DNA of 64,000 bases from Palsa-504 sp963787645 (lineage in GTDB: Bacteria > Actinomycetota > Actinomycetes > Streptosporangiales > Streptosporangiaceae). The stretch spans positions 78,194-142,193 of the forward strand of contig CAWBDS010000001.1 of NCBI GenBank assembly GCA_963787645.1, in the 5' to 3' direction. Within the stretch, counting starts at the first letter, position 1. Every line of letters begins with the position of its first letter. Positions 1-8,575 of the stretch are shown here, piece by piece. The notes under the pieces were generated by a model. The model saw only the letters and a list, made by a program, of their open reading frames with translations, made no database searches and was not told the DNA's origin. Position numbers and translations under genes: made by a program.

Positions 1-177
1 ACCGAGGCCGCCGGGATCTGGACCATCCAGAGCAGCGTCTTCCCGGAGAACACGGCCACCTTGGCCCTGCACCAGGGCGCCGGGTTCCGCGTCGTGGGCA
101 CCAGGGAACGCATCGCCCGGCATCACGGCCGCTGGCGTGACACCCTGCTCCTCGAACGCCGCAGCCAGATCGTGTAA
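1..177 (+). CDS. GNAT N-acetyltransferase, C-terminal part (ArsN1/phosphinothricin acetyltransferase-like)
   Basis: Only the last 58 codons are in the window; frame 1 is open from base 1 to the TAA at 175-177. The fragment reads FPENTATLALHQGAGFRVVG, the usual end of the acetyl-CoA fold in the phosphinothricin/arsinothricin acetyltransferase group (known of the family: N-acetylation of the amino group of the amino-acid antibiotic). The gene is followed by arsR-arsC, a MIP channel and arsI, so an ArsN1-type role in detoxifying an organoarsenical is inferred from context. The N-terminal half is outside the window. Confidence 0.6.
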   Translation, partial: TEAAGIWTIQSSVFPENTATLALHQGAGFRVVGTRERIARHHGRWRDTLLLERRSQIV

Positions 178-188
178 CACGGCCCTGG

Positions 189-866
189 TCAGGAGATGGC
201 GGCCAGGCACGGGGACAGCCGTCCGACCCGGTCGGCGAGCTGAGCCAGGGCCGCGTCGAAGCTGCCGGGGTCCCCGGCCGGGACGGGGTCGGGGACCGAC
301 CAGTGCAGCGCGGCGGCGCGCCCGAGTTCTTCGCGAGCCATGTCGCACACGGTGATGACCAGGTCGTCGTGGTGCAGGACCTCGCTGATATGCCGGGGCC
401 GCAGCCGGGGCAGCGGCAGCCGGTGCCGGGTGGCGGCGGCGATCGCACCGGGCTCGATCGCCGCCGCCGGATGGGTCCCGGCCGAAGCCGCCGGGACGGT
501 ACTGGCCCGGCGCCACAGGGCGGCAGCCAGGTGCGAGCGAGCCGAGTTGGCGGTGCACACGAACAGCACCCGCCTGGCGGCCCGGACCGGCGGGGCGGCC
601 AGGGTGTCCAGGGGGCCGGGGACCAGTTGCAGGTAGGTGCGGCGGCGGTCGCCTTCGGAGCGGCGGCGGGTGATGACCCCGGCCTGTTCCAGGACGTGCA
701 GGTGGTGGGCGAGCAGGTTGGATGGCACGCCCAGCAGGGCGGCCAGTTCCGAGGGTGAGGCGTCCCCGGCCAGCAGCGTGTCAGTGATCAGCAGCCGGGC
801 CGGGTCGGCCAGCGCCGCGTGCACGGCAGCACGTCTGGCCAGGTCAGATGATTGATCAGTATTCAT
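189..866 (-). CDS. arsR-arsC: ArsR-ArsC fusion: arsenic-responsive repressor joined to arsenate reductase
   Basis: This 225-residue protein has two parts. Residues about 10-85 are an ArsR-type winged helix (LADPARLLITDTLL, then SNLLAHHLHVLEQAGVI). From about residue 98 a low-molecular-weight-phosphatase-type arsenate reductase follows, with the P-loop CTANSAR (C104 to R110) and a late VPDP motif. The first part should sense As(III) and bind the divergent promoter; the second should reduce As(V) to As(III). The start is the only ATG before the helix, at 864-866. No strong ribosome site precedes it. It is transcribed away from the MIP channel gene across a 45-base operator region. Confidence 0.85.
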   Translation of the reverse strand: MNTDQSSDLARRAAVHAALADPARLLITDTLLAGDASPSELAALLGVPSNLLAHHLHVLEQAGVITRRRSEGDRRRTYLQLVPGPLDTLAAPPVRAARRVLFVCTANSARSHLAAALWRRASTVPAASAGTHPAAAIEPGAIAAATRHRLPLPRLRPRHISEVLHHDDLVITVCDMAREELGRAAALHWSVPDPVPAGDPGSFDAALAQLADRVGRLSPCLAAIS

Positions 867-905
867 TGACTCAATCTTGACTGAGCTATATTGATCTGTC
901 AAGAT
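867..905. promoter_or_regulatory. ArsR-type operator between arsR-arsC and the MIP channel
   Basis: The gap is AT-rich and holds an inverted repeat TCTTGAC (875-881) and GTCAAGA (898-904), plus a smaller CTCA/TGAG pair (870-873, 882-885). This is the size and place expected for an ArsR dimer site controlling both divergent genes. Binding is inferred. Confidence 0.5.
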
Positions 906-911
906 GGCCGC

Positions 912-1709
912 GTGTGCAGTGCACCCGCCACGCTGTGGCGCCGCCTGACGGCCGAGTTTCTCGGCAGCGGCTTCCTGGCCGTGGCGGTGATCGGGTCCGG
1001 GATCGCCGCGCAGCGCCTGTCGCCCGGCCAGACCGGGCTGGAGCTCCTGGAGAACTCGGCGGTGACCGCAGCCGGGCTGTTCGCAATCATCTTGATGTTC
1101 GGCCCGGTCTCCGGCGGCCACTTCAACCCGGTGGTGTCCTTCGCCGACGCCGCGTTCAGCGGGTTGTCCTGGCGGGATGCCGCTGCCTACCTCCCGGCAC
1201 AGGTGGCCGGGTGCACCGCCGGGGCGGTCACGGCCAACCTGATGTTCGCGCTTCCCGCGGTGACCATCTCGGGTAAGCACCGAGCCACCGGGGCGCACTT
1301 CCTGTCCGAGGTCATCGCCACGGCCGGGCTGCTGCTGGTGATCTTCGCGCTGGCCCGGTCCGGGCGGGCCCGGTCCGCGCCTGCCGCGGTGGGCGCATAC
1401 ATCGGCGCGGCGTACTGGTTCACCTCCTCGACCAGCTTCGCCAATCCGGCCATCACCATCGGCCGGATGTTCTCGGCCACGTTCGCGGGTATCGCCCCAT
1501 CCTCGGTGCTGGTGTTCATTGCTGCGCAAATAGTCGGCGGGATCGCGGCCGTCGCGATCATCAAGACGCTGTACCCCGCCATCACCCCGGCTGACGCGGC
1601 CGCGATCGTCGTCCCCCACGACGGACCCGCCGCACCGGCCCGCGCAGAGTCTGACGGCGCATCGCCGTCCGCGGACCGGCCGCCTGGGCCGGTCCGGCCC
1701 CGTGGCTGA
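912..1709 (+). CDS. MIP family channel (aquaporin/aquaglyceroporin) of the ars cluster
   Basis: The 265-residue membrane protein has the two half-helix motifs of the MIP family: FNPV at about residues 71-74 and ANPA at about 177-180, each in a hydrophobic repeat of three helices. Such channels in ars operons pass As(III) or methylated arsenic species down their gradient; the substrate here is inferred from the neighbours. GTG 912 is preferred as start. TTG 891 is also in frame but lies inside the operator. The C-terminal 40 residues are a Pro/Ala-rich tail. The stop is 22 bases before the next start. Confidence 0.8.
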   Translation: MCSAPATLWRRLTAEFLGSGFLAVAVIGSGIAAQRLSPGQTGLELLENSAVTAAGLFAIILMFGPVSGGHFNPVVSFADAAFSGLSWRDAAAYLPAQVAGCTAGAVTANLMFALPAVTISGKHRATGAHFLSEVIATAGLLLVIFALARSGRARSAPAAVGAYIGAAYWFTSSTSFANPAITIGRMFSATFAGIAPSSVLVFIAAQIVGGIAAVAIIKTLYPAITPADAAAIVVPHDGPAAPARAESDGASPSADRPPGPVRPRG

Positions 1710-1731
1710 CACGACCAGAGGGAGCCCTGTC

Positions 1732-3129
1732 ATGCACCTGGTGATGATCGGCGGCAGCGACGCCGGGATCAGCGCGGCCCTGCGGGCCCGCGAAATCGAC
1801 CCGGCCGTGGACGTCACCGTGATCTTGGAGGACGCTTACCCGAACTTCTCTATCTGCGGCATCCCCTATTACGTCTCCGGTGAGGTCGCCCACTGGCGGA
1901 ACCTGGCCCACCGCACGCTGGCCGACCTGGAAGCCGCCGGGATGGGTCTGCGGCTGGACACCACCGCCCGGCGCATCGACGCGGCCGACCGCAAGCTGGT
2001 GGTCACCTCCGCCGACGGCGCCGAGGAGGTGATCGGCTATGACAAGCTCATCGTCGGCACGGGCGCGATGCCGGTCCGGCCATCGATCGGCGGCCTAGCC
2101 GGACCGGGAGCCCTCGGGCCCGGCGACGGGGTGCACCTGCTGCACTCGATGGGCGACACCTTCGCCGTCATGCGGAACCTGGAGCAGTCCGCCCCGGTCA
2201 GCGCGGTCATCGTCGGCGGCGGGTACATCGGCCTGGAAATGGCCGACGCGCTGACCGTCCGCGGGCTCCAGGTGACCCAGATGGAGCAGCTGCCCGAGGT
2301 GCTGCCCACCGTCGACCCCGAACTCGGCGGCCTGGTCCACGCCGAGCTGGCCGCCCACGGCGTGCAGGTGCTGGCCGGTACCACGGTGCGGGCGATCAGC
2401 ATGGCCCGACGCGGCGGGGCCGGGCGGCTGGAGGTGGCGGCCACCGCGGCCGATGGATCGGCGCTGACGCAGGCGGCGGACATGGTGCTGGTGGTCGTCG
2501 GGGTGCGGCCCGAGACCATCCTGGCTGCTCAGGCCGGAGCCGAGCTCGGCGTCCGGGGCGCGATCGCGGTCGACCCCGGGATGCGGACAAGTCTGCCCGA
2601 TGTGTTCGCGGCTGGGGATTGCGTGGTCACTCGCCACCGGCTGCTCGGGGTGACCTATCTGCCGCTGGGCACCACCGCACATAAGCAGGGCCGGGTCGCC
2701 GGGGAGAACGCGCTCGGCGGGAACCGGGCCTTCGCCGGCAGCCTGGGCACCCAGGTGGTGAAGATCTTCGACCAGGCCGCCGCCCGCACCGGGCTGCGCG
2801 ACCACGAAGCCGCCGCGGCCGGGTTCAACGCGGTCACAGTGGCATCCGAAGCCGATGACCACAAGGCCTACTATCCCGGCAGCCACCGCATCGCCACGCG
2901 GGTCACCGGCGACCGGGCCACCGGGCGGCTGCTAGGCCTGCAGCTATTCGGCCACAAGGACGCCGAGATCGCCAAGCGCATCGACATCGCCGCCACTGCG
3001 ATCTTCCACGGTATGACCGTCGAGGCGGTCAGCGACCTGGACCTGTCCTATACCCCGCCGCTGGGCAGCCCCTGGGACGCCGTCCAGATCGGCACTCAGG
3101 CCTGGACCCGGGCCATCCAGCGCCGCTAA
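1732..3129 (+). CDS. FAD-dependent pyridine nucleotide-disulfide oxidoreductase (CoA-disulfide-reductase-like)
   Basis: The 465-residue protein has an N-terminal FAD-binding GGSDAG loop (residues 7-12), the single-cysteine motif NFSICGIPYY (Cys42) of CoA disulfide reductases and NADH oxidases, a central NAD(P)H loop GGGYIGLEMA, and the second FAD motif VFAAGDC. A C-terminal dimerisation domain follows; there is no rhodanese domain. ATG 1732 is chosen because GAGGGAG precedes it; a GTG at 1702 lacks a ribosome site and overlaps the previous gene. In this cluster it may keep thiols reduced or supply electrons for arsenic redox, but the substrate cannot be read from the sequence. Confidence 0.75.
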   Translation: MHLVMIGGSDAGISAALRAREIDPAVDVTVILEDAYPNFSICGIPYYVSGEVAHWRNLAHRTLADLEAAGMGLRLDTTARRIDAADRKLVVTSADGAEEVIGYDKLIVGTGAMPVRPSIGGLAGPGALGPGDGVHLLHSMGDTFAVMRNLEQSAPVSAVIVGGGYIGLEMADALTVRGLQVTQMEQLPEVLPTVDPELGGLVHAELAAHGVQVLAGTTVRAISMARRGGAGRLEVAATAADGSALTQAADMVLVVVGVRPETILAAQAGAELGVRGAIAVDPGMRTSLPDVFAAGDCVVTRHRLLGVTYLPLGTTAHKQGRVAGENALGGNRAFAGSLGTQVVKIFDQAAARTGLRDHEAAAAGFNAVTVASEADDHKAYYPGSHRIATRVTGDRATGRLLGLQLFGHKDAEIAKRIDIAATAIFHGMTVEAVSDLDLSYTPPLGSPWDAVQIGTQAWTRAIQRR

Positions 3130-3239
3130 CCCCGCTCCGGACCCTCGACGGACAGGAGCATCCATGCCAGCCCGCCAGCCGCACTGTCGCCCGGCTCTCC
3201 AGGCCGGCCGGTAACCAGGATCCGCGGGCCCTGGCCTGA

Positions 3240-3614
3240 TCAGGGGATGGCCGCGGCCGCATCCGGGCTGCCGATGAGCGCGCCGAGGCTGGCCAGCGCT
3301 TCGGTTCTGGCCCGGTAGTAGACCCACACGCCGCGCTTCTCGCGGGCCAGCAGCCCCGCCTCGTGCAGCACCTTCAAGTGATGGCTGATCGTCGGCTGGG
3401 ACAGGTCGAATGCGTCGTTAAGGTCGCAGACGCAGGCCTCACCGCCAGGATGGGAAGCCACCAGGGACATCAGCCGCAGCCGCACCGGCTCGGCGAGCGC
3501 CTTCAGCAGCGGGGCGACCTGCTCGGCCTGGGCCTGGGACAGCGGCTGGACCGACAGCGGCGGGCAGCACACCGCCGGGTCAGCGGGATCCAGCACCACC
3601 AGAGACTTCGGCAT
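3240..3614 (-). CDS. arsR: ArsR family As(III)-responsive repressor
   Basis: This 124-residue winged-helix repressor carries the CVCDL motif (EACVCDLNDAF) in the helix that binds As(III) in classical ArsR proteins, followed by the recognition helix SQPTISHHLKVLHEAGL. An extra CC pair sits near the N-terminus (AVCCPP). It is divergent from arsI, with 84 bases between the starts, so it most likely represses arsI and itself. ATG 3612-3614 is used; the longer upstream frame runs through the operator. Confidence 0.85.
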   Translation of the reverse strand: MPKSLVVLDPADPAVCCPPLSVQPLSQAQAEQVAPLLKALAEPVRLRLMSLVASHPGGEACVCDLNDAFDLSQPTISHHLKVLHEAGLLAREKRGVWVYYRARTEALASLGALIGSPDAAAAIP

Positions 3615-3698
3615 GCGTCTATATTGACAGATATCGATGTCTGTGGCAAACTCGGCAACCGAGAGATATAGACGCTTATCGATATCACGGAGGTATCC
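3615..3698. promoter_or_regulatory. Two nested inverted repeats between arsR and arsI; strong arsI ribosome site
   Basis: GCGTCTATAT (3615-3624) is repeated inverted as ATATAGACGC (3666-3675), and ATATCGAT (3631-3638) as ATCGATAT (3678-3685). The two pairs are each separated by about 40 bases, as if two ArsR dimers bind on either side of the promoters. GGAGG stands 5 bases before the ATG of arsI. Confidence 0.55.
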
Positions 3699-4220
3699 AT
3701 GACCGGCCGCGTCCAGCTCGCCCTCAACGTCAACGACCTGGCGGAGTCCGTCGCCTTCTACACCAAGCTGTTCGGGACCGAGCCCGCCAAGGTCCGGCCC
3801 GGCTACGCTAACTTCGCCATCGCCGAGCCGCCGCTCAAGCTGGTCCTGCTGGAGAACCCCGGCCAGGGCGGCAGCCTCAACCACCTCGGCGTCGAGGTCG
3901 CCGACACCGGCGCTGTGGAAACCGAGCAGACCCGGCTCGCCAAGGCCGGCCTGGCATCGATCGACGAGCGCGACACCACCTGTTGCTACGCCCGGCAGGA
4001 CAAGTTCTGGGTCACCGGCGCCCCGAACGGGGAGCGGTGGGAGATCTACACCGTCCTGCAGGACAGCGCCACCTTCTGGGCGGAAGGCGGCCAGGAGAGC
4101 TGGGATGCTGCCCAGGCCAAGCTCGACAGCGGCCAGGACCAGCAGGACGCCCAGTGCTGCGGTGGTCCCCAGGCCGCCAGCGAGGAGGACACCGAAGCCT
4201 CCGGCGTGTGCTGCGGGTGA
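3699..4220 (+). CDS. arsI: ArsI-like C-As lyase (vicinal oxygen chelate dioxygenase)
   Basis: The 173-residue protein is a glyoxalase-fold dioxygenase. It has HLGVEV (His62) and GERWEIYTVL (metal-binding Glu) as metal ligands and the cysteine pair TTCCYA (Cys95-Cys96), which binds trivalent organoarsenicals in ArsI. The reaction known of the family is Fe(II)-dependent cleavage of the C-As bond of methylarsonous acid or aromatic arsenicals. The tail carries two more Cys pairs (QCCGG, VCCG), a possible extra As(III) site. The gene is alone after the arsR operator and ends the ars cluster. Confidence 0.85.
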   Translation: MTGRVQLALNVNDLAESVAFYTKLFGTEPAKVRPGYANFAIAEPPLKLVLLENPGQGGSLNHLGVEVADTGAVETEQTRLAKAGLASIDERDTTCCYARQDKFWVTGAPNGERWEIYTVLQDSATFWAEGGQESWDAAQAKLDSGQDQQDAQCCGGPQAASEEDTEASGVCCG

Positions 4221-4371
4221 CGCAAATCGCGCGTCGGACAGGACGGATCCTGCCGAGAAACGTAACTATGTACCCCGGGGCCGGACCGGCCGGGCGCCTT
4301 CACCCTGAAGCGCGGCCCGGCCGCAGGTCCCGTGTATTGACCGGAACCTAGAAGAGAGCGCGGCGACGGCG

Positions 4372-4665
4372 ATGCCAGGAGCAAGCGAGCAGACCAGCCA
4401 GGTGAAGGTGCTCAACCTCAACTGGACCGCCGGCGGGGACGGGGAGGATGGCCGGTTTGAGGTCATGATCGTGACCGCGGACGGGGAGAAGCACACCGTC
4501 GCGCCGAGCCCGGCAGCGGTCACGGCGCTACTGGCGCTGGCCCGGGCCGATGTCATCTTGCTGTGGGATCCGGAAGACCGGACGCTGATCGGTGCTAACG
4601 TCGTCGGCACCTGGATCGCTCCGACCGGCCTCACCCGCGTCGAGGTTGTCACACCTGGGCCGTGA
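4372..4665 (+). CDS. Small protein of unknown function
   Basis: This 97-residue open frame starts at ATG 4372. I do not recognise the family. It has alternating beta-like stretches (FEVMIVTADGEKHTV, VLNLNWTAGGD), a helical middle and a WIAPTGLTRVEVVT end, so a small folded domain is plausible. No clear ribosome site is seen (GAAGAGAG lies about 15 bases upstream). It stands between arsI and the DUF1326 gene on the same strand. Confidence 0.4.
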   Translation: MPGASEQTSQVKVLNLNWTAGGDGEDGRFEVMIVTADGEKHTVAPSPAAVTALLALARADVILLWDPEDRTLIGANVVGTWIAPTGLTRVEVVTPGP

Positions 4666-4858
4666 CGCCGGCGCTAGCGCTCTAGGCGAAAATCTTGTCC
4701 ATCACTTCCGCATCTTGGGCGAGCGCGGGGCGGATCTCGTGCTCACGGAGCATGTACCGTGCCGGTCCGGACTTCCTACTGCGGCGCAAATGGACATTGA
4801 CGGTCATTGCGGCGCGCGGGAGCCTTGTGGGAAACGGTTGCTCTGCGAGGGAGGGGTC

Positions 4859-5461
4859 ATGGCGTGGCGACTGGAAGGAACGTATTTCGAGTCGTGCTCG
4901 TGTGATGCGGTCTGTCCGTGTACCTGGTCGGGATTGACGGCGAAGGCCACGCTTGACCGGTGCCGGGCGCTACTGGCCTATCACGTCGAGTCGGGCCAGA
5001 TCGACGGCGTGGATGTCGGCGGCCTGAGTTTCGCGCTGTTCCTGGATACGCCGCCGGTGATGAGCGAGGGCAACTGGCGGGTGGGCGTGTACCTGGATGA
5101 GGCCGCGTCTGACCGCCAGGCCGAGCGGCTCGGCGCGGTCCTGTCCGGGCAGGCGGGCGGGCCGCCGGCCATGCTGGGACCGCTCATCGGCGAGATGCTC
5201 GGCGTGGAGAAGGCGCGCATCACCTACAGCGAGGATGGCCGCGGCCATCATGTCCGGATCGGCGAGGCCATTGATGTCGGAGTCGAGGACTTCGTGGCCA
5301 TCGAGGATCACGACCCGGTTCAGCTGACGAACGTGTTCCACCCGTCCAATACGACGCTGACCGTCGCTCCGGCGAATGCCGCGCACCTGTCGACGTTCGG
5401 GATCGACTGGGGGCGCGAAGGACAGAGCGGCTTTTCCGCGCCGTTCTCATGGTCGGGATGA
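4859..5461 (+). CDS. DUF1326 domain protein
   Basis: The 200-residue protein begins with YFESCSCDAVCPC, the cysteine-rich start typical of DUF1326 proteins; the rest is a soluble alpha/beta domain. The function of the family is not established. ATG 4859 follows GAGGGAGG. The stop overlaps the start of the next gene (ATGA at 5458-5461), so both are translated together. DUF1326 and DUF2182 genes often stand side by side, which suggests a membrane complex; the four cysteines could hold a metal. Confidence 0.75.
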   Translation: MAWRLEGTYFESCSCDAVCPCTWSGLTAKATLDRCRALLAYHVESGQIDGVDVGGLSFALFLDTPPVMSEGNWRVGVYLDEAASDRQAERLGAVLSGQAGGPPAMLGPLIGEMLGVEKARITYSEDGRGHHVRIGEAIDVGVEDFVAIEDHDPVQLTNVFHPSNTTLTVAPANAAHLSTFGIDWGREGQSGFSAPFSWSG

Positions 5462-6228
5462 ACGGCGCTGCTGAGCTGGCCCGGCCACGGCCGGGCCTCG
5501 GCACCCGTCAGGCCGCCCTGCTGTTGATCGTGGCCGCGGGCGCCTGGGTCGCGACGGTTGCCCTGGCTCGCGGGATGACCGGGATGACCGGCACGATGGG
5601 GCTCGGCCTGGCGCTGTTCGTACCGGTGTGGACGCTGATGATGGCCGCGATGATGCTGCCCTCGGTGACGCCGATGGCCTCACTGTATGCCAGGACGGTG
5701 CAGGCTAACCGGACGGGCCGGATCAGCGGGCTGGTGGCGGGGTATCTCGCGGCCTGGGCGGTGGCTGGCCTGCCCGCCTACGGGCTGGCCTGGATCAGCG
5801 GCTGGACGACCTCAAGGCATCCCGGCGCGGCGCACATTCTCGCCGTGGCGGTCTTCGCCGCCTGCGGCGGGTATCAGCTGAGCCGGCTGAAGGACCGGTG
5901 CCTGGCGCACTGCCGCTCGCCGCTCGCGCTGCTGCTGCACTACGGCTCTTACCGCGGCAGGTTCCGCGACCTGCGGGCCGGCGTTCATCACGGCGGATAC
6001 TGCCTGGGCTGCTGCTGGGGGCTCATGGTGATCCTTATCGCGGTGGGCGTGATGAATATTGCCGCGATGGTGGGCCTGGCCACCGTCGTGCTGGTCGAGA
6101 AGACCTGGAGACGGGGTCCGGCGGCCGGGCGGCTGGCCGGCATCCTCGCCCTGGCGCTCGCGGTGGCCGTGATCTGGTTTCCCTGGCTGGCCCCGGGCCT
6201 GCACGCCGCGCCCCCGATGATGACCTGA
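5458..6228 (+). CDS. DUF2182 predicted metal-binding integral membrane protein
   Basis: The 256-residue protein has about six membrane segments. It shows the family features MMAAMMLPSVTPM, the loop RLKDRCLAHCRSP and the motif HHGGYCLGCCWGL with His and Cys residues facing a membrane helix. DUF2182 proteins are described as metal-binding membrane proteins of unknown role. The start at 5458 overlaps the DUF1326 stop; ATG 5449 in the same frame is the alternative. It pairs with the DUF1326 product. Confidence 0.75.
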   Translation: MNGAAELARPRPGLGTRQAALLLIVAAGAWVATVALARGMTGMTGTMGLGLALFVPVWTLMMAAMMLPSVTPMASLYARTVQANRTGRISGLVAGYLAAWAVAGLPAYGLAWISGWTTSRHPGAAHILAVAVFAACGGYQLSRLKDRCLAHCRSPLALLLHYGSYRGRFRDLRAGVHHGGYCLGCCWGLMVILIAVGVMNIAAMVGLATVVLVEKTWRRGPAAGRLAGILALALAVAVIWFPWLAPGLHAAPPMMT

Positions 6229-6331
6229 ATGGCGTCAACGCCAGTGCTCCCTCGATCCGCCGGTTTGAGACCACCGCAGGGCAATCTGCTACCCCGATAC
6301 AGTTGCCGCATCGCCTGAAAAGGAGAGTGCC

Positions 6332-6734
6332 ATGAGCTACGCCAGGCAGGTTCTGGACAGCTACCCACGTGCCTCGCCTCGACGCCGGCGTGCTGGCGGC
6401 CACCATCGATGCACTCACTGACTGCGCTCAGGCCTGCACCGCCGACGTCGACGCAGACTTGAGCGAGCAGGACTTGGCCGAGCTGGTCAAGTGCATCCGG
6501 CTCTGCCTGAACTGCGCTGATGTTTGCACCGCCACGGCCGGGATGGTAAGCCGCCAGGCCGAATACGACGCGGGCGTGGCCCGGCCGCTGCTGGAGTCCT
6601 GCGTGGCCATGTGTAAGAGCTGCGGTGATGAGTGCGAGCGGCATGCCCCGCACCACGAGCACTGCCGGGTCTGCGCGGAGGCATGCCAACGCTGCGAGCA
6701 GGCCTGCCGGGAGCTCCTGGACGTCATGAAATGA
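6332..6734 (+). pseudogene. Four-helix-bundle copper-storage-type protein (Csp/DUF326), one-base frameshift near the start
   Basis: The N-terminus MSYARQVLDSYP starts at ATG 6332 behind a strong AAAAGGAG site. It then loses frame; the rest continues one base later from about 6369 (LDAGVLAATIDALTDCAQAC onward). The body holds the Cys pattern of Csp proteins (CAQAC, CIRLCLNCADVC, CVAMCKSCGDEC, CRVCAEACQRCEQAC), known to store many Cu(I) ions inside a four-helix bundle. A GTG at 6369 could restart translation but lacks a ribosome site. Either a sequencing error at 6368 or a real mutation would explain it. Confidence 0.75.
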
Positions 6735-7049
6735 CAGACCGGGCATCCTGGCGGTTGCGGCGCGGCCGGTGGCGCTGGCCTCGCTAACGCCGATTTTCGC
6801 GGCGGGTAGTTATCCCCGGGCTGAGTCGATGGCGCCGAGGGCTTGGATGATTGCTTGAGCCTGTGTACCGGCGTTTCGTGCAGCGGCTTACCTGTCGCCG
6901 CTTACTTGCTGGGGCAGGTAGCGCTGACTGCTCGGCTTGGATAGCTGTGATGTCGTTCTGGATGGTCCGCTCGGGGAACGGCATCCTAGGCCCGGCCGCA
7001 CTGGCCGCGGCCAGCCTGAACCCAGGATCCCCGGCGCCGTTGCGTGCGC
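6735..7049. other. Gap without a supported gene
   Basis: Short frames exist on both strands but none has a ribosome site or a recognisable family. The region may contain decayed sequence. Confidence 0.4.
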
Positions 7050-7292
7050 CTACTGCGCCGCCGGCCCCGCCTGGTTCGTTCCGCTGATGTTCTTGAGCAG
7101 GTCGTGGGCGCGCGCCGCGCGGGCGCTGTCGTCCTTCATGGTGTCGCGGAAGAACTGCGCGATGTCGTTCAGCCCGGCGTTCTCGGCGTCCCTGACGTAC
7201 TGGCCGTAGTCGTGGCCCGCCTTGAGGGCGTGGTACTGGACGGAGATGAGGTCGTAGGTGACGTCCTCGAAGCCGGTCTCTCCGGTTGCCAT
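7050..7292 (-). CDS. Small conserved helical protein, function unknown
   Basis: The 80-residue protein starts at ATG 7292 behind AAAGGAGG, the strongest ribosome site of this area. It looks wholly helical (EDVTYDLISVQYHALKAGHD, then IAQFFRDTMKDDSARAARAH), with His, Asp and Glu spaced somewhat like a ferritin-like half-bundle. No metal site can be assigned. I know no function. It stands alone between two decayed genes. Confidence 0.65.
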   Translation of the reverse strand: MATGETGFEDVTYDLISVQYHALKAGHDYGQYVRDAENAGLNDIAQFFRDTMKDDSARAARAHDLLKNISGTNQAGPAAQ

Positions 7293-7482
7293 GGTTTCTG
7301 CCTCCTTTGTTGCGTGCGGACCATTGTCGCTACCCATCATGTGCCGTCGAAACCTCACCGTCAGGACCGAGTCGAACTGACCGGGTACACGTGAACTTCG
7401 GCGGTTTCGTACAATCACTGCGGGCGGTGGCGCCACGCCTGCACTGGCCGCTGTGGCGCCGAGGTCGACATGACACGGTGAG

Positions 7483-8575
7483 ATGATGCCGGAAATCGGA
7501 TTGGTGGGGCTGGGCCGGATGGGCGTTCCGGTTTGCGCGAACATGGTCCGGGCCGGCTACCGCATGCTGGCAGGCGACCGGCGGCCCGAGGCCGCTGAAC
7601 AGGCTGCCAGGTGCGGCGCGCGCTGGGTACCGGAGCTGGCCCGGCTCGGGGCGGAGGCCGATGTGCTGGTTACCGTCCTTCCCGGCCCCGGCGAGGTCCG
7701 AGAGCTGATGCTCGGCGCTGGCGGCGTCGCGGCGGCGCTGCGTGGCGGGACCACGTGGATCGACATGACCAGCAACTCGCCGAGCGCCATGACCGAGATC
7801 CGGGATACGCTCCTGAACCGTGGTGTGCAGGTGCTGGAAGCGCCAGGCCGGCGGGGGCGTCGCCGCCGCGCGTCGCGGCACCCTGCAGCTTCTGGTCGGC
7901 GGTGAGGCACGAGTCGTCGCGCAGCACCGGGATCTGCTGGAAAGCGTGGGCCGGGTCCGCCATGTCGGCGGATACGGGGCCGGTTACATCGTCAAGCTGC
8001 TGATCAACCTGCTGTGGTTCGGGCAGGCGGTCGCGGTCGCCGAGGCTCTGCTGCTCGGCCGGGCAGCCGGACTGGACCTAGGTGTCCTGCGGGACGCCCT
8101 GGCGGGCAGCGCGGCCGACTCGCGGTTCATCCGTGATGATCTGCCGGCCTTGTTCGCCGGTGACTTCATGCAGACGTTCGGCCTGGACCGCTGTTACGAA
8201 GAACTCCAGATCGTGACCGGGCTGGCTCGCGGCCATCACGTCCCCTTTCAAGTCTCCGAGGCGGTGGCCGACATCTACCTGCGGGCACTGCGCCGGTACG
8301 GACCGGCGGACGGGGAACTGCTGGCCATGGCGCTGCTCGAAGAACAGGCCGGCCTGTCACTACGGCACTCCCCCGCCGGGACCCGGCCGGGCCAACCATG
8401 CGTGCCTCCGCCAGTCGGGGCAGATCACACGGAAGACATCCCAGCCAATCTTGACCGTGCGGGCGCCGCGAGGGCGCGAAAACTGGACCTGGTGCGGGTG
8501 GCTGCGTGGCCGGGGCCGCTGCCGCCCTGTGGTTCTGCGGGCGATCCCGGTGAAGGCCGGTGCGCAGGTGGCTGA
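7483..8575 (+). pseudogene. 3-hydroxyisobutyrate dehydrogenase-like oxidoreductase, frameshifted
   Basis: The first frame (7483-7850) starts MPEIGLVGLGRMGVPV, the NAD(P) Rossmann loop of the beta-hydroxyacid dehydrogenase family, and reaches VQVLEAP. The second frame continues from about 7850 with GGGVAAARRGTLQLLVGG and the catalytic region GYIVKLLINLLW (the Lys is part of the family signature). One extra base near 7847 separates them. The tail after about 8370 is not family-like. The substrate is unknown; the gene is most likely inactive if the sequence is right. Confidence 0.7.

Noticed and set aside
189..1817. A 542-codon minus-strand frame that would fuse a long N-terminal part to ArsR-ArsC.
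   Set aside because: The additional part is antisense to the MIP channel and has no protein character. The ArsR domain starts at the ATG at 866.
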